Notes: generated by a model from the sequence alone, not told the origin. A stretch of 64,000 nt of DNA from Ruegeria sp. HKCCSA071 (GCF_017872555.1 NZ_JAEDOX010000001.1:248001-312000); one strand, 5' to 3'. Shown: positions 15,313-24,881, counted from the first letter of the stretch. Program-made: numbers and translations.

Positions 15313-18108
15313 ATGACTGACGCTCTTGCCATTACCCGCCTTCCGCGTGCGTTTGATCCGTCTCTGGGCAATGAAACCCGCGCTCTGATACCTGATCTGT
15401 CGCAGGAGATGGGAGAGCTGGTGGCGGGAACAGCCGGGTCCAGCCCATATCTGAAAGGCCTGATCGAGCGTGAAAGGGAATGGCTGCCTGATGCCATAAT
15501 GCGCCCGGATCAGGCTCTGTCTGAAGTCATGGCGGATGCGCGTGAGCTGCCGCCGGATCAGCTGAAATCCGGATTGCGGCAGGCCAAGCGGCGTGTGGCG
15601 TTGTTGACCGCGCTTGCCGACATTGCAGGTGCCTGGCCGCTTGAGAAAGTCACCGCGGCGCTGACCGATTTCGGAGCACTGGCCGCGGATGTTGCGGCCA
15701 AGGCCGAGATCGCCATGTTGATCCGGCGCAACAAATTGCCGGGTATGACCGAGGATGCTATCGAAACTGCCGCCGGGATGGTCATTCTGGCCATGGGCAA
15801 GATGGGCGCGTATGAGCTGAACTACAGCTCGGATATCGATCTGATTGTGCTGTTTGATGAGACACGGTTTGACCCGGATGACTTCTACGAGGCCCGGCAG
15901 GGCATGGTGCGGGCAACGCGGAACTTCTGCGCAACGCTCAGCGACAAGACTGCCGATGGCTATGTTTTCCGTACAGATCTGAGGCTGAGGCCAGATCCCG
16001 CCGTAACACCGGTTTGCATGGCAATGGAGGCCGCTGAACGGTACTACGAAAGCCTTGGCCGCACATGGGAACGCGCGGCATATATCAAGGCCCGCCCCTG
16101 CGCCGGAGACTTGGCCGCGGGGCAGCGGTTTCTGGACAGTCTGCGCCCTTTTGTCTGGCGTCGCCATCTGGATTTTGCCGCCATTCAGGACGCGCATGAC
16201 ATGCGCCTGCGCATCCGGGAAAACAAAGGTACGGGCGGGGCCTTGTCGATCCCGGGCCACGACATGAAGCTGGGGCAGGGCGGTATTCGCGAGATCGAGT
16301 TCTTCACCCAGACCCGTCAGTTGATCGCAGGCGGCCGCGATCCGGATTTGCGGGTGCGTGGAACGGTTCCCGGGTTGGCGGCGTTGGCGTCAAAAGGCTG
16401 GGTGCCGCAGGATGTCGCGGACAAACTGACCGATCATTACCGGGCGCATCGCGAAGTCGAACACCGCATTCAGATGGTTCATGATGCACAGACGCATAAG
16501 GTGCCGAAATCACAGGAAGGCATCGAACGTATCGCCTGTTTGATGGGGATCGAAAGTGATGAACTGCAACAGGACGTGAAAAACCGCCTGACCGAAGTGC
16601 ACGAACTGACCGAAGGATTTTTTGCGCCCGGGCCCGGTCCTGCACCTTTGGCGGCGCAGGATGTGGAGTTTGATCAGAGTGTCCTGGCCCGGTGGACGAC
16701 CTATCCGGCCTTAAGGTCCCAGCGCGGGTCGCGGATATTCGAACGGTTGCGGCCCGAGCTGCTGTCGCGTCTCGCCAAGACCGCCAAACCGGACGAGGCG
16801 TTGATGGCGCTGGATGGGTTTCTGTCTGGCCTTCCCGCCGGGGTTCAGCTGTTTTCCTTGTTCGAGGCCAATCCGCAACTGATCGACCTTCTGGTCGATA
16901 TCGTTGGCACGTCTCACGCTCTGGCCTCGCATCTGTCGCGCAATGCCTCGGTTTTCGACGCGGTGATCGGCGGCAGTTTCTTTGCCGATTGGCCGGGGCT
17001 GAAGGAATTGCAGGTCGAACTGGCCCGTGCGTTGGCGGAGGAGTCTGACTATGAAACCCGGCTCGACTTTGCGCGGCGCTGGTGTAAGGAATGGCATTTC
17101 CGGGTCGGCGTCCACCACTTGCGGGGTCTGATCGACGGAGCACAGGCAGGCCGGCAATATGCAGAGCTAGCACAATCGGTGATTGCCGCCATCCTGCCCT
17201 ATGTTACCGAGAATTTCGCCCGTAAACACGGTCCCGCACCGGGACGCGGAGCGGCGGTGTTGGGCATGGGATCGCTGGGCGCAGGACGGATCAATTCGCA
17301 ATCCGATCTGGACATGATTGTGATCTATGATCCGCAGGATCAGGACATGTCCGATGGTCCGCGTCCTTTGGCCACGCGCACCTATTATGCGCGGTTCACG
17401 CAGGCGCTGATCACGGCACTTTCGGCTCCGATGTCTCAGGGGAGGCTGTATGAGGTCGACATGCGCCTGCGCCCGTCCGGCAATCAGGGACCAGTCGCCA
17501 CCAGTTGGGCCAGCTTTACCAATTATCAGCAGAATGAGGCCTGGGTGTGGGAACATCTGGCCCTGACCCGTGCTCATGTCGTTGCGGGTGATGCCGGTTT
17601 GGCAAATGATATCGAAGCGTTCCGCGCCGGGTTTCTGTCGCGCCCACGCGAGCGGGACAAGGTCTTGCGCGAAGTCGCCGAAATGCGAACGCGTCTGGCC
17701 GCGGCCAAGGCACCCGCCGGGATCTGGGATGCTAAAAACGGGCCCGGCCGCCTGATGGATATCGAACTGATGGCCGAAACCGGAGCCTTGCTGGCAGGGA
17801 CTACGGCACGCGATGTGTCCTCGGGCCTCGATGGAGCCGTCGCTGCCGGGTTGCTGGATGTCGCGCAGGCGCAATCCCTGAAAGACTGCTACAGCCTATG
17901 CTGGTCGGTGCAATGTGCGGCCCGGCTTCTCTCGGGCAAGGTCATCGAGGCGGAGCAGATCGGTGAAGGAGGTGTGGATTTCCTGTGCCGTGCCACCGGG
18001 TTTGAACAGGTCGATGCACTGCAACGGGTATTGCAGGAGAGTTACACAACTGCGGCCGACCTGATCGGCGGCGTGATCCAAGAGGGCGAAGATGGCACGC
18101 AGTACTGA
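15313..18108 (+). CDS. glnE: Glutamine synthetase adenylyltransferase/deadenylylase
   Basis: GlnE adds AMP to glutamine synthetase when nitrogen is plentiful and removes it under nitrogen limitation, in response to PII proteins and glutamine. The 931-residue protein has two nucleotidyltransferase domains. The N-terminal deadenylylase site carries NYSSDIDLIVLFDE (about residues 170-183), and the C-terminal adenylylase site carries NSQSDLDMIVIYDP (about 660-673); each is followed by a GlnD-PII-uridylyltransferase-like helical region. The ATG at 15313 is used; a TTG 36 bases upstream is in frame. Its last 17 bases overlap the next small gene. Confidence 0.96.
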   Translation: MTDALAITRLPRAFDPSLGNETRALIPDLSQEMGELVAGTAGSSPYLKGLIEREREWLPDAIMRPDQALSEVMADARELPPDQLKSGLRQAKRRVALLTALADIAGAWPLEKVTAALTDFGALAADVAAKAEIAMLIRRNKLPGMTEDAIETAAGMVILAMGKMGAYELNYSSDIDLIVLFDETRFDPDDFYEARQGMVRATRNFCATLSDKTADGYVFRTDLRLRPDPAVTPVCMAMEAAERYYESLGRTWERAAYIKARPCAGDLAAGQRFLDSLRPFVWRRHLDFAAIQDAHDMRLRIRENKGTGGALSIPGHDMKLGQGGIREIEFFTQTRQLIAGGRDPDLRVRGTVPGLAALASKGWVPQDVADKLTDHYRAHREVEHRIQMVHDAQTHKVPKSQEGIERIACLMGIESDELQQDVKNRLTEVHELTEGFFAPGPGPAPLAAQDVEFDQSVLARWTTYPALRSQRGSRIFERLRPELLSRLAKTAKPDEALMALDGFLSGLPAGVQLFSLFEANPQLIDLLVDIVGTSHALASHLSRNASVFDAVIGGSFFADWPGLKELQVELARALAEESDYETRLDFARRWCKEWHFRVGVHHLRGLIDGAQAGRQYAELAQSVIAAILPYVTENFARKHGPAPGRGAAVLGMGSLGAGRINSQSDLDMIVIYDPQDQDMSDGPRPLATRTYYARFTQALITALSAPMSQGRLYEVDMRLRPSGNQGPVATSWASFTNYQQNEAWVWEHLALTRAHVVAGDAGLANDIEAFRAGFLSRPRERDKVLREVAEMRTRLAAAKAPAGIWDAKNGPGRLMDIELMAETGALLAGTTARDVSSGLDGAVAAGLLDVAQAQSLKDCYSLCWSVQCAARLLSGKVIEAEQIGEGGVDFLCRATGFEQVDALQRVLQESYTTAADLIGGVIQEGEDGTQY

Positions 18109-18364
18109 TCCCAATGACCACAAAGGTCTGATCCAGGAAGCCTATCGCATCGAAGGCATCACCCTGCCGGAATGCCGCAGCATATTTCTGGACTGGGCGC
18201 TCAGCTTGCCCGAAGAGCGTGACCAGAACACGGCGCTGACCGAATTGCACGCGGCATACGCGCTGCACAGCCCGGATCATCCCATGACTCAGGTTCTGTC
18301 CGAGGGCCTTCAGGGGGCCCAAACCCCGAAACGGCGTGGCGGCTGGCGCTCTCGGAACCGCTAG
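18092..18364 (+). CDS. Small conserved protein of unknown function downstream of glnE
   Basis: This 90-residue soluble protein overlaps the end of glnE by 17 bases in another frame and has a good ATG. It is predicted mostly helical, with acidic and basic segments and an Arg-rich C-terminus (KRRGGWRSRNR). No known domain was recognised. The overlap with glnE and the following methyltransferase gene 38 bases away suggest co-transcription. Codon use matches its neighbours, so I take it as a real gene, not a shadow. Confidence 0.65.
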   Translation: MARSTDPNDHKGLIQEAYRIEGITLPECRSIFLDWALSLPEERDQNTALTELHAAYALHSPDHPMTQVLSEGLQGAQTPKRRGGWRSRNR

Positions 18365-18402
18365 GGCTTTTCCATCGGCACATTCGCGACTAAGAGAGCG
18401 CC

Positions 18403-19605
18403 ATGACCCAAACTGCCGACCGCCCCCGTATCCGCCTGAAACCCAAAGCCAACGCGCGCGGGCTGCGCCATGGCTTCCCCTGGGTCTATGCAAATGACAT
18501 TGTCACAGACCGCCGCACGCGCAAGATCCCCGCGGGCGCACTGGCGATTCTCGAGGATGACAACCGCGCGGCGCTTGCGCTGGTGGCGGTCAACCCTGAC
18601 TCAAAAATCATGTGCAGGGTGCTGGATCGTGATACCACCGCACAATTGGACAATACTTGGTTCGAAACCCGCCTTAGCCGCGCCCTTGCATTGCGTGAAC
18701 GCTTGTTTGATGCGCCTTTCTACCGTCTGGTCCATGCCGAGGCCGATGGCTTTCCCGGTGTGATCATCGACAGGTTTGGCGATAGCTGTGTCATCCAGCC
18801 CAACGCGGCCTGGGCCGAGGTGCATCTGGATACGCTCACCGAAACGCTAGTCAAGGTCGCAGGCGTGACGACGGTGCTGAAAAACGCCTCGGGACGCACG
18901 CGCGGGCTGGAAGGGCTGGACGATGAGAACCTGACTTTGCACGGCACCGCACCCGACGCACCCCTGCCTGTGCCGATGAATGGTGCCACGTATATGGCCG
19001 ACCTGACCGGAGGTCAGAAAACCGGCCTGTTTTACGATCAACGCCCCAACCATGCCTTTGCCGCACGGCTGGTACATCCCGGAGCGCAGGTGCTTGACGT
19101 GTTCAGCCATGTTGGCGGCTTTGGCCTGGCGATGCTGGCCGCAGGAGCCGGACAAGCCCTGTCCGTCGATGGGTCTGCTGCCGCGCTGGAACTGGCCGCC
19201 AAAGGTGCCGAGGCTTCGGGCCTTGGCGACAGGTTCCAGATACGGCAGGGCGATGCGTTCGATGTGTTGACCCAATTGGGGGACGAGGGTGCGGCGTTTG
19301 ACGTGGTCATCTGTGACCCACCTGCCTTTGCCCCGTCAAAACAAGCGCTGGATGCGGGATTGCGCGCTTATGAGCGTATCGCGCGGCTTGCCGCACCTCT
19401 GGTCAAACCCGGCGGCTATCTGGGGCTGTGCTCGTGTTCTCATGCCGCCGATCTGGGGCGGTTTCGCGATGCCTCCTCCCGCGGGATTGGCCGCGCGGGC
19501 CGACAGGCGCAACTGATCCACACCGGATTTGCCGGGCCGGATCATCCGCAACTGCCGCAACTGGCGGAAAGCGGCTACCTCAAAGCGGTGTTCTACCGCC
19601 TATGA
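18403..19605 (+). CDS. Class I SAM-dependent rRNA methyltransferase (RlmI-like)
   Basis: This 400-residue protein has an N-terminal PUA-like domain (about residues 8-95; LKPKANARGLRHGFPWVYAND), a middle EEHEE-like domain, and a Rossmann methyltransferase domain (motif I VLDVFSHVGGFGLAMLAAGA, motif IV DVVICDPPAFAPSK, then SCSHAAD with a catalytic-type Cys). This architecture is that of RlmI/RlmK-type 23S rRNA cytosine-5 methyltransferases. The exact target base is not known from sequence. Its stop codon overlaps the start of the PIN-domain gene. Confidence 0.85.
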   Translation: MTQTADRPRIRLKPKANARGLRHGFPWVYANDIVTDRRTRKIPAGALAILEDDNRAALALVAVNPDSKIMCRVLDRDTTAQLDNTWFETRLSRALALRERLFDAPFYRLVHAEADGFPGVIIDRFGDSCVIQPNAAWAEVHLDTLTETLVKVAGVTTVLKNASGRTRGLEGLDDENLTLHGTAPDAPLPVPMNGATYMADLTGGQKTGLFYDQRPNHAFAARLVHPGAQVLDVFSHVGGFGLAMLAAGAGQALSVDGSAAALELAAKGAEASGLGDRFQIRQGDAFDVLTQLGDEGAAFDVVICDPPAFAPSKQALDAGLRAYERIARLAAPLVKPGGYLGLCSCSHAADLGRFRDASSRGIGRAGRQAQLIHTGFAGPDHPQLPQLAESGYLKAVFYRL

Positions 19606-20144
19606 AGGCTGTTCTCGATACTTGTGTCCTCTATCCAACGGTCATGCGCGAGATGCTGTTGGGTGCCGCACGATTGGGGCATTTCACCCCGATCTGGTCC
19701 GTCCGCATCCTCGAAGAATGGGCCCGCGCCGCCCGCAAGCTGGGCCCGACGGGTGAAGCGCAGGCGCGCGCTGAAATCGCGCTGGTGCAAGCGGCCTGGC
19801 CAGATGCCGAACGTCCAGCGAACGAGGGTCTTCAAAACCGCCTGTGGCTGCCGGACGCAGCAGATATCCATGTGCTGGCCACAGCAATCGCGGCTTCCGC
19901 TGATCTGATTGTCACGGTAAATGCCAAGGATTTCCCCAAAAATATCCTGACGGATGAAGGGCTTGACCGGAAAGATCCCGACAGCCTGTTGTACGGCTTC
20001 TGGCGATTCAATCCAGAGGGCATGGGCACACTTGCCACTCAGGTCCTTGCCGAAGCCAATCGCCTCTCAGCCGAACAGTGGACGCTCCGCGCGCTCATGA
20101 AAAAAGCCCGGCTTCCGCGATTGGGCAAGGCACTCGCCACCTGA
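19602..20144 (+). CDS. PIN-domain protein (putative ribonuclease)
   Basis: The 180-residue protein has a PIN fold: an N-terminal Asp in AVLDTCVLYP, an acidic residue in ILEEWAR, and a later Asp cluster LPDAADIHVLATAIAASADLIVTVNAKDF that would bind Mg2+/Mn2+. PIN proteins are usually RNases, often VapC toxins, but no antitoxin gene is next to it. Its ATG overlaps the methyltransferase stop (ATGA), so it is translationally coupled to an RNA-modification enzyme. A role in RNA processing is more likely than a toxin role, though untested. Confidence 0.8.
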   Translation: MKAVLDTCVLYPTVMREMLLGAARLGHFTPIWSVRILEEWARAARKLGPTGEAQARAEIALVQAAWPDAERPANEGLQNRLWLPDAADIHVLATAIAASADLIVTVNAKDFPKNILTDEGLDRKDPDSLLYGFWRFNPEGMGTLATQVLAEANRLSAEQWTLRALMKKARLPRLGKALAT

Positions 20145-20154
20145 GTGGGGTCCA

Positions 20155-20205
20155 GCTTCATCTGGCCAAAAATATCCCGGAGAGCGCGAGAGGCTGGCCT
20201 CTCGC
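20155..20205 (-). repeat. Bipartite 3'-end repeat, copy B
   Basis: Read on the minus strand, a perfect 8-bp stem-loop (GCGAGAGG, CCTCTCGC, 20186-20205) is followed by the core CCGGGATATTTTT, then GGCCAGATGAAG (20156-20180). The stem-loop begins 11 bases after the stop codon of the M48 protease gene. The core matches copies A, C and D. Confidence 0.7.
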
Positions 20206-20215
20206 AGCACAGGCA

Positions 20216-20902
20216 TCACCGCTGTGCCCAACGCTGTTCAAGCTTTTCCAGCGCCGCAACACGTTCATCCGTCTTGGGATGGCTCATCAGCCATGCCGGG
20301 ACCACCCCGGCGCGCTGCTGTGTCAACTCTTCCAGCTTGTGAAACAGTGATTTCTGCGGGCCTATTCCGATACCGGCTTTTGTCAGCAAAGCGGCTGCGT
20401 ATTCATCCGCTTCATACTCATCCCCCCGCGACAGGCGCGAGGCGATCAGTGCGGTCAACGCATTGGCAATCATCGCCCCGACAAAAGGGATGAACCGGTT
20501 CAGGACCATGATCAGTGCTGTTCGCATCGCATTTTGCCCCGAAAAATCGATCATCCGCCGCCGCGCGTGACCCAGCGCTACATGGCCCAACTCATGCGCG
20601 ATTACACTGGCCATTTCCTCAGCCGAAACCTCGCCGTTGCGGAATTTGCGATAAAATCCCCGGGTGATGAATATCCGCCCGTCCGGTGCGGCCAACCCGT
20701 TCACCGGGTCGATCTCGTAGATATAAACCGGGACCCGTTCGATCTCGAGCGCGGCAGCCAGCCGGTCGGTCATGCGCTTGAGGGCCGGGTCAACAAGTTC
20801 GGTCGATTTTGCGTCCAGTTCCCGATGGGTGCGCCAGACGGAAATCCGGTACATCACAATTCCATAGGCAATGGCCAGCAGGATCGGGGTCAGGCGAAGC
20901 AT
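20216..20902 (-). CDS. M48-family membrane-bound zinc metalloprotease
   Basis: This 228-residue protein has an N-terminal hydrophobic segment (residues 1-20) that may anchor it, and a peptidase M48 core with the zinc motif HELGH at 103-107 (VIAHELGHVALGH). A downstream Glu in GDEYEADEYAA is the third ligand. A second hydrophobic stretch (MVLNRFIPFVGAMIANALTALIA) is also present. M48 proteins such as HtpX and BepA degrade damaged membrane or envelope proteins. It is a lone gene, followed by repeat copy B. Confidence 0.87.
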   Translation of the reverse strand: MLRLTPILLAIAYGIVMYRISVWRTHRELDAKSTELVDPALKRMTDRLAAALEIERVPVYIYEIDPVNGLAAPDGRIFITRGFYRKFRNGEVSAEEMASVIAHELGHVALGHARRRMIDFSGQNAMRTALIMVLNRFIPFVGAMIANALTALIASRLSRGDEYEADEYAAALLTKAGIGIGPQKSLFHKLEELTQQRAGVVPAWLMSHPKTDERVAALEKLEQRWAQR

Positions 20903-21002
20903 GGGTTAGATATGGGTTTTCAACACCCCAAGAGCAAATGGAAAATAACAGCTTTTCTCTGTTCTGTTTCATTTCGAAGTGAGGCTGTCGATGTAACCGT
21001 GT

Positions 21003-21599
21003 TCATGGATCGCTTTCAGGTTGCGGAAGCGTAAGTCCAATTTCATAGCAACGTTCCAAAAGCGCCTGTCGACGCAGGGCTGACCCGGTCGCACCATGCA
21101 ACAGCTCGAGTTTCCGGGGTGAAAACCCGAAATACCCAAACGTGCCTTTCGTCCAGAGTGTCTCAAGCGCGTCGGTGTATCCTTTGGCTTCCATTTCGTC
21201 AGAACGCGCACCGGCTGGCACCAACAGTAACCCTGTTCGGGACCTCTGGAGGGACTTTTCCGGATCGTCCAACTGATCGTAGGCCCAGCCCCACATCCAC
21301 ACGCGGTCGACCCAGCCTTTCATCATCGAAGGCATTCCCCACCAGAACAACGGAAACGCCAGGCAGATTGCATCGGCGCGCGCAATCCGTGTTTGTTCCG
21401 CAAGTATGTCTTGCGGTGCGCCAGTGCCTGCTTCGCCTTCTATGTCCGCCATTGACCAGCGTGGATCGAACCCTTCTGCATGCAAATCCGCAATCTCGGT
21501 AGTATGGCCAGCCGCCTTTGCGCCTTCGCTGAGTTTCGCGACAGCGGCGGCCGTAAAGGAGTTCGGCTTTGGGTGATCCAGGATTGTCAGCAGATGCAC
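21003..21599 (-). CDS. NAD(P)H-dependent flavin oxidoreductase (NQO1/KefF/MdaB-like)
   Basis: This 198-residue protein has a flavodoxin-like fold for FMN or FAD: the N-terminal phosphate loop LDHPKPNSFTAAAVAKL, the quinone-reductase signature AFPLFWWGMPSMMKGWVDRVWMWGWAY, and LLVPAGARSDEMEA. Relatives reduce quinones by two electrons or, like KefF, activate potassium efflux. No transporter gene is adjacent, so a soluble quinone reductase is more likely. The gene is single, with gaps on both sides. Confidence 0.85.
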   Translation of the reverse strand: MHLLTILDHPKPNSFTAAAVAKLSEGAKAAGHTTEIADLHAEGFDPRWSMADIEGEAGTGAPQDILAEQTRIARADAICLAFPLFWWGMPSMMKGWVDRVWMWGWAYDQLDDPEKSLQRSRTGLLLVPAGARSDEMEAKGYTDALETLWTKGTFGYFGFSPRKLELLHGATGSALRRQALLERCYEIGLTLPQPESDP

Positions 21600-21700
21600 A
21601 GTAAGCTCCTCAGGTTTTCAAACGGCAACCGGGATACTGTGAAAGCTCAACCCAGCTTGAGGTCAAGGTATTAATCAGCAGGAATACCTGATGGCGTGTG

Positions 21701-22885
21701 TCAGCGCGTCAGCTCGCGCATTCCCTTTTCCAGACCAGCCAGTGTCATGGGCACCATGCGATCTTCAAAGATGTCGCGGATCATGCCGATGGAGTGGGTG
21801 TATTCCCAGTATTTCTCGGGCACCGGGTTGATCCACAGATTTGACGCCCACTGTTCGCGCGCGCGTTGTAGCCAGACTTGCCCGGCTTCCTGATTCCAAT
21901 GTTCATTGGCACCGCCGGGATAGGCAATCTCATAGGGGCTCATCGAGGCGTCGCCGACAAAGATGCACTTGTAGTCGGATCCATAGGTGCGCAGTACTTC
22001 GTGGGTCGGGGTCTGTTGGTTCCAGCGGCGGCGGTTGTCGCGCCAGACCCCTTCATACAGGCAATTGTGGAAGTAGTAATATTCCAGATGCTTGAACTCG
22101 GTTCTTGCAGCGGAAAACAGCTCTTCAACCACCTTGATGTGCGGGTCCATCGAGCCGCCGACGTCCAGAAACAACAGCACCTTCACCGCGTTGTGACGCT
22201 CGGGCCGGGTTTTGACATCCAGATAGCCATGCTCGGCCGTGGCGCGGATGGTGCCGTCCAGATCCAGCTCTTCGGCTGCTCCCTCCCGCGCCCAGCGGCG
22301 CAGGCGTTTCAGGGCGACCTTGATGTTGCGGGTGCCCAGTTCAACCGTGTCGTCCAGGTTCCTGAATTCCCGCTTGTCCCAGACCTTGACCGCACGCTGG
22401 TGGCGGCTTTCTTTCTGACCAATACGGACGCCTTCAGGGTTGTACCCACAGGCCCCGAACGGAGAGGTTCCGGCGGTGCCGATCCACTTGTTGCCGCCCT
22501 GGTGGCGGCCTTGTTGTTCCTTGAGTCGTTCGCGCAGTGTTTCCATCAGCTTGTCGAAACCGCCTAGCGCTTCGATTTCGGCTTTCTCCTCGTCCGACAG
22601 GTGTTTCTCGGCCATCTTGGCGAGCCAATCGGCGGGGATATCGACAGCTTCCAACATCTGATCGAAACTGATCTCGCCCAAGCCCTCAAAACTGGCGGCA
22701 AAGGCGCGGTCGAATTTGTCGATATTGCGCTCGTCCTTCACCATCGACACCCGGGCAAGGTAATAAAACGCTTCGACATCATAGGTGACCAGACCCTTTC
22801 TCATGCCTTCCAGAAAAGTCAGATACTCCCGGAGCGATACCGGGATGCCCGCTTTGCGGAGGTTTTCGAAAAAGGGCAGGAACAT
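21701..22885 (-). CDS. VWA-domain protein of the CoxE/DUF58-associated type
   Basis: The 394-residue protein begins with the helical CoxE-like region (FFENLRKAGIPVSLREYLTFLEGM) and ends with a von Willebrand A domain. The metal site reads LFLDVGGSMDPH, so the first Ser of the usual DxSxS is Gly, as I recall for this family. Such proteins pair with MoxR AAA+ ATPases to insert cofactors or remodel protein complexes. The matching MoxR gene lies 2.1 kb upstream at 24991-25836 on the same strand, separated by three genes. The partner complex is unknown. Confidence 0.85.
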   Translation of the reverse strand: MFLPFFENLRKAGIPVSLREYLTFLEGMRKGLVTYDVEAFYYLARVSMVKDERNIDKFDRAFAASFEGLGEISFDQMLEAVDIPADWLAKMAEKHLSDEEKAEIEALGGFDKLMETLRERLKEQQGRHQGGNKWIGTAGTSPFGACGYNPEGVRIGQKESRHQRAVKVWDKREFRNLDDTVELGTRNIKVALKRLRRWAREGAAEELDLDGTIRATAEHGYLDVKTRPERHNAVKVLLFLDVGGSMDPHIKVVEELFSAARTEFKHLEYYYFHNCLYEGVWRDNRRRWNQQTPTHEVLRTYGSDYKCIFVGDASMSPYEIAYPGGANEHWNQEAGQVWLQRAREQWASNLWINPVPEKYWEYTHSIGMIRDIFEDRMVPMTLAGLEKGMRELTR

Positions 22886-22889
22886 CGGG

Positions 22890-23060
22890 TCACGCCACCA
22901 TGCGAAGCAGAACCAGCGAGATCACCAGCCCCACAAGCGCAAAAGCGATCCCATATCCGGCGGCATACTGCGCCATGTCAGCACCGTTTCCATTGCGTTT
23001 TTTTGCGGTCAAAGCGCCCAGGATTGCACCCAGTATCGCCATTCCCAGTACTAGCAACAT
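22890..23060 (-). CDS. Small two-helix membrane protein
   Basis: This 56-residue ORF starts at an ATG 4 bases before the VWA gene region and has two hydrophobic segments (residues 1-14 and 30-54) joined by a short KKRNGNGAD loop. It resembles no family I can name. It lies between the DUF2927 lipoprotein gene (7 bases away) and the VWA gene (4 bases away), all on the same strand, so it is very likely in their operon. Confidence 0.6.
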   Translation of the reverse strand: MLLVLGMAILGAILGALTAKKRNGNGADMAQYAAGYGIAFALVGLVISLVLLRMVA

Positions 23061-23067
23061 ATGTGTT

Positions 23068-24435
23068 TCATCCGTCTTTCGTGCTGTCAGCGGGGCGTCG
23101 GCCACTGTTTTGAACCAGAGATTGAGCCACCAAATCCGAACCGAACCCGTATCGCGCCCATCCAAGGCTGTCCAGCCTGACGGCGCGTGCCTGCTGCAAT
23201 TGACCGGCCTGCTTCAAGGCCTCGGATTTCAACAGCAGCAACGTTGCCAGAAGCGAAGCGTTTTCCGCCCGGGTCATCACGTCGATGGCCTGATCCAGTT
23301 CGGGCAGGACCTCGGGCCCGCGATCCTGCGCAAGCGCAAAGGCTGCGGTTTGGGTTGAGACATAAGCCTGATGAACCTCGGTTCCGGGCGTCGCGCGAAG
23401 AAATTGTTGCGCGATCTTGAACTGCCGCTGGGCCTCTGCCGGGTCTCGAAACTGCTCCATCCGACCCATAAGGTAGTGGGGATAGGCGCGGCGATGATCC
23501 GTCCATCCCAATTGCTGCCCGATGCGGGCTGCCTTTTGCGCGGCGCGCATCTGTCGGGGGGAACCCGGCCCCGGTCCCAGTGATTTCTGGATCGCGTTGA
23601 TCCACTCTCGGGGAGTATTTGTGGGGGGTTGCGCAGCTATTCTGTCGCCGCGTGGATTTAGACGACTGAGAATTCCGGGGATGACGGCGGCGACCTGATC
23701 GCGGGTCATGCCGGTGTGCAGTTCGGGCGCATAAGCCGCGCGCAGGATCAGCATGTCGAACCCGGTCAAGACCGTATGAATATTGTCGTCGTTGAACACC
23801 GAATCCGGCAGATGATAGAGGTCGTTCAGCGGACCAAGGGCCTGCGCCAGTTCTTCGTGCAGGCAATCGCGCATTTCCTGCGGGCTGACATCATAGGGGA
23901 TGAATATCCCCAATCGTTCGCGTTGGCGCAGCTCAACCCAACTGCTTTTGGTTTTGCGACGGTCGCGCTGATACTCAGCCAGGCTGGACGCGTTTGGCAC
24001 CACGAAACAGGCCGCGTTTGGCAGAATTTTCAGAATGTCCTTCTGGCTGACCGCTTCGATCGTGATATTGGCCTGACCTTCGTTGATTTGTCGGATGTTG
24101 ATACCCGCCTCGCGCTTCAGGCGGTTCAGCAGGCGGGTCAAATCCTGTTGCATACTTTGTGTCGGCGATCCGGTCAGGCGAACGGTGATCGGAGTTTCGA
24201 ACCGGGTGAAAACGGGCAGGGCGGCCCCGCTTTCGAGTTCGAAATGCAGGGACAGGAAATCCGACGCGATGTTCGTATTGGACCGTGCCGGTGGAGAGGG
24301 ACGCGGAGCCGCAAAAGACTTGGCCGGCGGCAACGCCACTTCGACATATGGGGCATCGTTCCCGAGTTCGATTGTCTCGACAGATGTGCAGCCAGCGATA
24401 ACCAGCGCCAGAAAAAGGGCGCCCAAACGCATCAT
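23068..24435 (-). CDS. DUF2927-domain lipoprotein
   Basis: The 455-residue protein starts with a lipoprotein signal ending LVIAGC (C16), so it should be lipid-anchored in the envelope. A proline-rich linker follows, then a DUF2927 domain at about residues 60-270, with a Cys-containing core NAACFVVPNAS and the segment MRDCLHEELAQALGPLNDLYHLPDSVFND that resembles an HExxE/HExxH-type metalloprotease helix. The C-terminus is TPR-like helical (about 310-440). The function is unknown. Its start overlaps the stop of the upstream GNAT gene by 4 bases. Confidence 0.8.
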   Translation of the reverse strand: MMRLGALFLALVIAGCTSVETIELGNDAPYVEVALPPAKSFAAPRPSPPARSNTNIASDFLSLHFELESGAALPVFTRFETPITVRLTGSPTQSMQQDLTRLLNRLKREAGINIRQINEGQANITIEAVSQKDILKILPNAACFVVPNASSLAEYQRDRRKTKSSWVELRQRERLGIFIPYDVSPQEMRDCLHEELAQALGPLNDLYHLPDSVFNDDNIHTVLTGFDMLILRAAYAPELHTGMTRDQVAAVIPGILSRLNPRGDRIAAQPPTNTPREWINAIQKSLGPGPGSPRQMRAAQKAARIGQQLGWTDHRRAYPHYLMGRMEQFRDPAEAQRQFKIAQQFLRATPGTEVHQAYVSTQTAAFALAQDRGPEVLPELDQAIDVMTRAENASLLATLLLLKSEALKQAGQLQQARAVRLDSLGWARYGFGSDLVAQSLVQNSGRRPADSTKDG

Positions 24436-24881
24436 GGGCGGGCGTACTTGATGAACGGTGTCAGGGTGCCGATGCGATCATAAAGGTGGCGTGCCGTGGT
24501 GTTGAACTCTTGCGTCAGCCAGTAAACGGATGGGGCGCCCTGGCGATCGGCCTCTTCATAAACCGCCTGAATCAAAGCGCGACCGACGCCCGTTCCTCGG
24601 GTTTCAGGTCGGGCGAACAGGTCTTGCAGGTAACAGACCTTTTCCACTTTCCAGGCGTGGCGATGAAACAGGTAATGCGTCAGCCCGACCAAAACGCCCT
24701 CCTGTTCCGCGACAAAACAGGAAAAATGCTGCGGCTCGTCGCCCAACAATCTGGAAAAGGTCGATTCATACACGTTTTCAGGCAGGGTGGTTTCATAAAA
24801 CGCCAGATAATCCCGCCACATTTCGGCCCACTGATCTTTGTCCTCGGCCCGCAGGGTCCGGATTGTCAGAGCGTTCGCCAA
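24432..24881 (-). CDS. GNAT-family N-acetyltransferase
   Basis: This 149-residue protein has the GNAT fold with the acetyl-CoA loop LFARPETRGTGVGRALIQAVYEEADRQG and a C-terminal YDRIGTLTPFIKYARP. The substrate is unknown; relatives acetylate small amines. The stop codon overlaps the start of the DUF2927 lipoprotein gene, so the two are coupled, and together they separate the MoxR ATPase from its VWA partner. Confidence 0.85.
   Translation of the reverse strand: MANALTIRTLRAEDKDQWAEMWRDYLAFYETTLPENVYESTFSRLLGDEPQHFSCFVAEQEGVLVGLTHYLFHRHAWKVEKVCYLQDLFARPETRGTGVGRALIQAVYEEADRQGAPSVYWLTQEFNTTARHLYDRIGTLTPFIKYARP

Noticed and set aside
19602..20144. VapC toxin of a toxin-antitoxin pair
   Set aside because: No antitoxin-sized gene adjoins it; it is coupled to a methyltransferase gene.
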